Below, one piece after another: positions 6,294-8,533 of a DNA stretch of 8,533 nt. The DNA is from Oscillospiraceae bacterium. Lineage in GTDB: Bacteria; Bacillota; Clostridia; Oscillospirales; Acutalibacteraceae. The notes beneath the pieces are model-generated. The model worked only from the letters and a program-made list of their open reading frames with translations. It was not told where the DNA came from and searched no databases. Positions within the stretch are counted from its first letter, which is position 1, and every line of letters starts with the position of its first letter. The stretch lies in NCBI GenBank assembly GCA_902774165.1, contig CACYHJ010000090.1, positions 1-8,533 on the forward strand, read 5' to 3'. The translations under genes and the position numbers were made by a program.

Positions 6294-8507
6294 ATGAAAA
6301 CCGTGAAATCCCTTGCGATCCTGCTTGCAGCCCTTCTTTTGTCGCTTTCCTGTATTCCCGCAGCCGCAGGAGAGGCCGCCCCGTCCCGGAATCCTTCCGA
6401 CGGCATGTATTGGCCGGAGGAACGGATTTTCCCGGCCTTTTCCGAACCCGAGGGGCCGCTGACCGCCTTTCCGACCGACCTGTTCGACGGGCCGGAGTTG
6501 ACCGCCCTCGCCTGTCTGCAGGGCTTCGCGAACGCAAAGAGCACGCAGGTCGCGATCCTCGACGGCGACGTTGAGGCGTGGCTTGCGGAATACGGTTATA
6601 CCTACGATACCGCGACGGCTGAAAACGCTTATGAAAAAATCCGGGAGCTCTGCGCGGACGCAGTCCTCGGCGCGGTGCTTTATTCCGAGGGGCTGAGCGG
6701 GGAATACCGGAACCTGGCAAACTCCGTCGGCAGCGTTCTGAAGGCGGTCCCGCTGACCCGGGAGCTTTACGAAAAATGGAGTGAAAAAGGGATTGAGCTT
6801 CCGGTCCTTGCGGATCTGACCGGTCTGACGTATCGGACGCCGGCTGAGATCTACGGGTATTTTTACGAGAATTACTGGCCGCAGTGCAGCCGACGGATCC
6901 TTACGGTGCAGCGCACGGACCTGCCCTTCCAGATGCGCGATCTTGCCGCCGCGACGGGCGGGGCGGTGGTCTATCTTTCCTGCGGCGGCGGGGAGGAGAC
7001 CGAGCTGTTCAAAAAATTCCTTCGCGATATGACGCCGGGCGCGTCGATCGTCACCGGCTGGTACGCCGGGCAGGAGCGGGAGCTGATGAGCGCCGCCGGG
7101 GAGTGCGGCCTTTCCTGCGTGCCGTCCGACTTTTTCAGCAACGCCACGGTGTTCGCAAAGGACCGGCGGATCTCCGCTCCGGCCGTACCGGACATGCCGA
7201 AGCTTGAAAACAAGATCTATATCGCCTATTTCCTGAGCGACGGCGATAATATCCAATACGATATGCACGCCATGCGCGCATACTGGGACGGCAGCGCCGC
7301 GGACCGGGGCCAAGTCGCCGTGAACTGGACGATCAGCCCCGCCCTCGCGGATATCGCGCCGGAAATGATGAATTATTATTACGCCGGAGCGACGGACAGC
7401 GAATGCTTTGTCTGCGGCCCCTCCGGCATGGGGTACGTGATGCCGCTCAACACCTTCGGCGACGTGGGCAACCATTTCCCGTCGGATGAATCCTTCCGGG
7501 CCTACGTGGAGCTGACGGACCGTTATCTGCGGCGTTCGGGACTGCGCGCCGTTACGGTGTGGGACAATCTTTCCAAATCCCAGAGGGATATTTATTCCCG
7601 TTACGGCAATTATCTTTACGGCGTCACGGTGCAGAATTTCACCGACGCTTCCCTTCGGCGGCGGTACACCGGCAGGGTGAACGATATGCTGTTCATCCAG
7701 CAGACGCCCGCCTATTTCGCGAAGAACGCCGAGGGCACCACGCCGCTGACGCAGATCGAAAACGATATCAAGGACGCGGTGAAATATCTGCGCTACAACG
7801 GCGGCGCGCCGGTGTTCGTTGCGGCGCAGGCAAGCGTCTGGGCGTTCCCCGATATCGGCGAGGTCGCGGCGCTGAAGGAGGACCTCTGCTCGTATTACGC
7901 AGAGGCCTACGGCGCGGACGCGGTGGAATTCGTGCGGGCGGACCATTTCTTCAATCTCTACTACGAAGCGTACGGACTGCCCGTGGATATCACCCTGCGG
8001 CCGGAGAACTCCGCCGACGCGGGGCGCGGCGCCGGAACGGCGGACAGCACGACGGACGGCTCCTGCGCGACGCTCTGGACCGCCGAGGAACCGGGAGAGA
8101 AGAGCGTCGTCTATTCGCTCGGCGCAAAATACACGCTGAACAGAGTATCGCTTTATCACGCCGAAGCGGCGGGACTCGACCCGTCGCTGAACACCGCGGA
8201 TTTCACGGTTTCGGTCAGCACGGACGGTGAAACGTGGACCGAAAAAGCGCACGTCACGGGGAATCGCGGCGCGTGCAGCGACGTGCGCTTTGACGCGGTC
8301 GACGCCTCTTACGTGAAGATCACCCTGAACGATCCCGGCGCGGACGGCGTCGCGCGGATCGCCGATATCGGCATTTACGGCAGATGCGAGGGATACAAGG
8401 ATCACTGTCCCCGCTGCGGCAAGGTCCACAAGGGATTCTTCGACTCCATTCTGGGCTTGATCCACCGGGTGATCTTTTTCTTCGCGGAGCTGTTCGGCAA
8501 ATACTGA
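6294..8507 (+). CDS. Secreted GxGYxYP-family putative glycoside hydrolase with F5/8 type C-like module and CxxC-aromatic tail
   Basis: A 737-residue exported protein. Residues 1-25 are a signal peptide (MKTVK, then a hydrophobic LAILLAALLLSLS core and AAA-G cleavage near 25-26); Cys20 gives only a weak lipobox. Residues about 40-300 fit the N-terminal region of GxGYxYP proteins. Residues 305-560 are the main domain, with IYIAYFLSDGDNIQYDMHAM (308-327), the conserved SDGDN-Q motif, and GMGYVMP (378-384) at the family-naming motif, where Met replaces the second Tyr. Residues about 570-697 are beta-rich and look like a discoidin/F5-8C carbohydrate-binding module (STTDGSCATLWTA, YTLNRVSLYHAE, FTVSVSTDGETWTE, YVKITLND). 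Residues 698-737 hold CPRCGKVHKGFF and an aromatic hydrophobic segment, a probable envelope-association tail. The family is named as glycoside hydrolases from context, without proven activity known to me. AAAGGAG lies nine bases before ATG at 6294. Confidence 0.9.
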   Translation: MKTVKSLAILLAALLLSLSCIPAAAGEAAPSRNPSDGMYWPEERIFPAFSEPEGPLTAFPTDLFDGPELTALACLQGFANAKSTQVAILDGDVEAWLAEYGYTYDTATAENAYEKIRELCADAVLGAVLYSEGLSGEYRNLANSVGSVLKAVPLTRELYEKWSEKGIELPVLADLTGLTYRTPAEIYGYFYENYWPQCSRRILTVQRTDLPFQMRDLAAATGGAVVYLSCGGGEETELFKKFLRDMTPGASIVTGWYAGQERELMSAAGECGLSCVPSDFFSNATVFAKDRRISAPAVPDMPKLENKIYIAYFLSDGDNIQYDMHAMRAYWDGSAADRGQVAVNWTISPALADIAPEMMNYYYAGATDSECFVCGPSGMGYVMPLNTFGDVGNHFPSDESFRAYVELTDRYLRRSGLRAVTVWDNLSKSQRDIYSRYGNYLYGVTVQNFTDASLRRRYTGRVNDMLFIQQTPAYFAKNAEGTTPLTQIENDIKDAVKYLRYNGGAPVFVAAQASVWAFPDIGEVAALKEDLCSYYAEAYGADAVEFVRADHFFNLYYEAYGLPVDITLRPENSADAGRGAGTADSTTDGSCATLWTAEEPGEKSVVYSLGAKYTLNRVSLYHAEAAGLDPSLNTADFTVSVSTDGETWTEKAHVTGNRGACSDVRFDAVDASYVKITLNDPGADGVARIADIGIYGRCEGYKDHCPRCGKVHKGFFDSILGLIHRVIFFFAELFGKY

Positions 8508-8509
8508 TT

Positions 8510-8533
8510 TGCCGAGCCGCGCAGCGGCTCGCA
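8510..8533 (+). terminator. GC-rich hairpin, probable intrinsic terminator (cut by the right edge)
   Basis: CGAGCCGC (8513-8520) and GCGGCTCG (8524-8531) pair perfectly around a GCA loop. The stem can extend by two more pairs (8510-8511 with 8532-8533) across one bulged base. It starts three bases after the stop codon of the secreted protein gene. The window ends at the hairpin, so the expected T-tract cannot be seen. Confidence 0.6.

Noticed and set aside
6216..8465. A 749-codon open frame on the minus strand, antisense to the secreted protein gene
   Set aside because: It mirrors the high-GC codon bias of the real gene. Its translation has low complexity (rich in Arg, Gly, Val, His) with no recognisable domain, while the plus-strand frame has a signal peptide, family motifs and a good ribosome binding site.
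1..8533. CRISPR arrays, tRNA or rRNA genes, insertion sequences
   Set aside because: No repeated spacer-like units, cloverleaf or rRNA-like segments, transposase frames or terminal repeats were seen; nearly all the sequence is accounted for by seven genes.

Overview
The window is about 60% GC and densely coded. ATGA stop/start overlaps, strong AGGAGG-type ribosome binding sites, clostridial-style FAD oxidoreductase/DUF1667 genes and the C-terminal tail of the secreted protein all suggest a high-GC anaerobic Clostridia genome (Oscillospiraceae or a relative, probably gut-associated or uncultured). The lineage is inferred from gene style only; there is no rRNA or marker gene here.

Layout. Positions 1-5523 on the minus strand hold a five-gene operon, read from right to left: (i) a GlpA-type FAD dehydrogenase with a C-terminal BFD-like [2Fe-2S] domain and an unusual BON-like N-terminus (3793-5523); (ii) a GlpB-like FAD/NAD(P) oxidoreductase with an extra C-terminal segment (2519-3796); (iii) a small four-cysteine DUF1667 protein (2160-2522); (iv) an FGGY-family carbohydrate/polyol kinase (585-2144); (v) an FAD-linked oxidase of the GlcD/alkyl-DHAP synthase type, cut by the left edge (1-588). 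Three of the four junctions are 4-bp ATGA overlaps and the fourth is a 15-bp gap, so this is one tightly coupled unit. Positions 5524-5695 are an AT-rich divergent control region. Positions 5696-8507 on the plus strand hold a TetR-family regulator and, 25 bp after it, a secreted GxGYxYP-family putative glycoside hydrolase with an F5/8 type C-like module and a CxxC plus aromatic/hydrophobic tail. A GC-rich hairpin closes the window.

How the genes may work together. The kinase plus GlpA-type dehydrogenase pair follows the logic of glycerol or erythritol catabolism: phosphorylate a polyol or sugar, then oxidise it with FAD. Electrons could pass to the [2Fe-2S] domain, the GlpB-like partner and the DUF1667 Fe-S protein. 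The terminal FAD oxidase suggests the substrate or product may not be plain glycerol 3-phosphate. A near-consensus promoter (TTGACA, 17 bp, TATGAT) drives the catabolic operon. A perfect 10-bp inverted repeat overlaps its -35 box, and a further half-site lies in the -35 box of the tetR promoter. The simplest model is that the TetR protein represses both directions and is relieved by a pathway ligand, linking an extracellular glycan-acting protein with intracellular oxidation of a released compound. That link, and the identity of the substrate, are inference.
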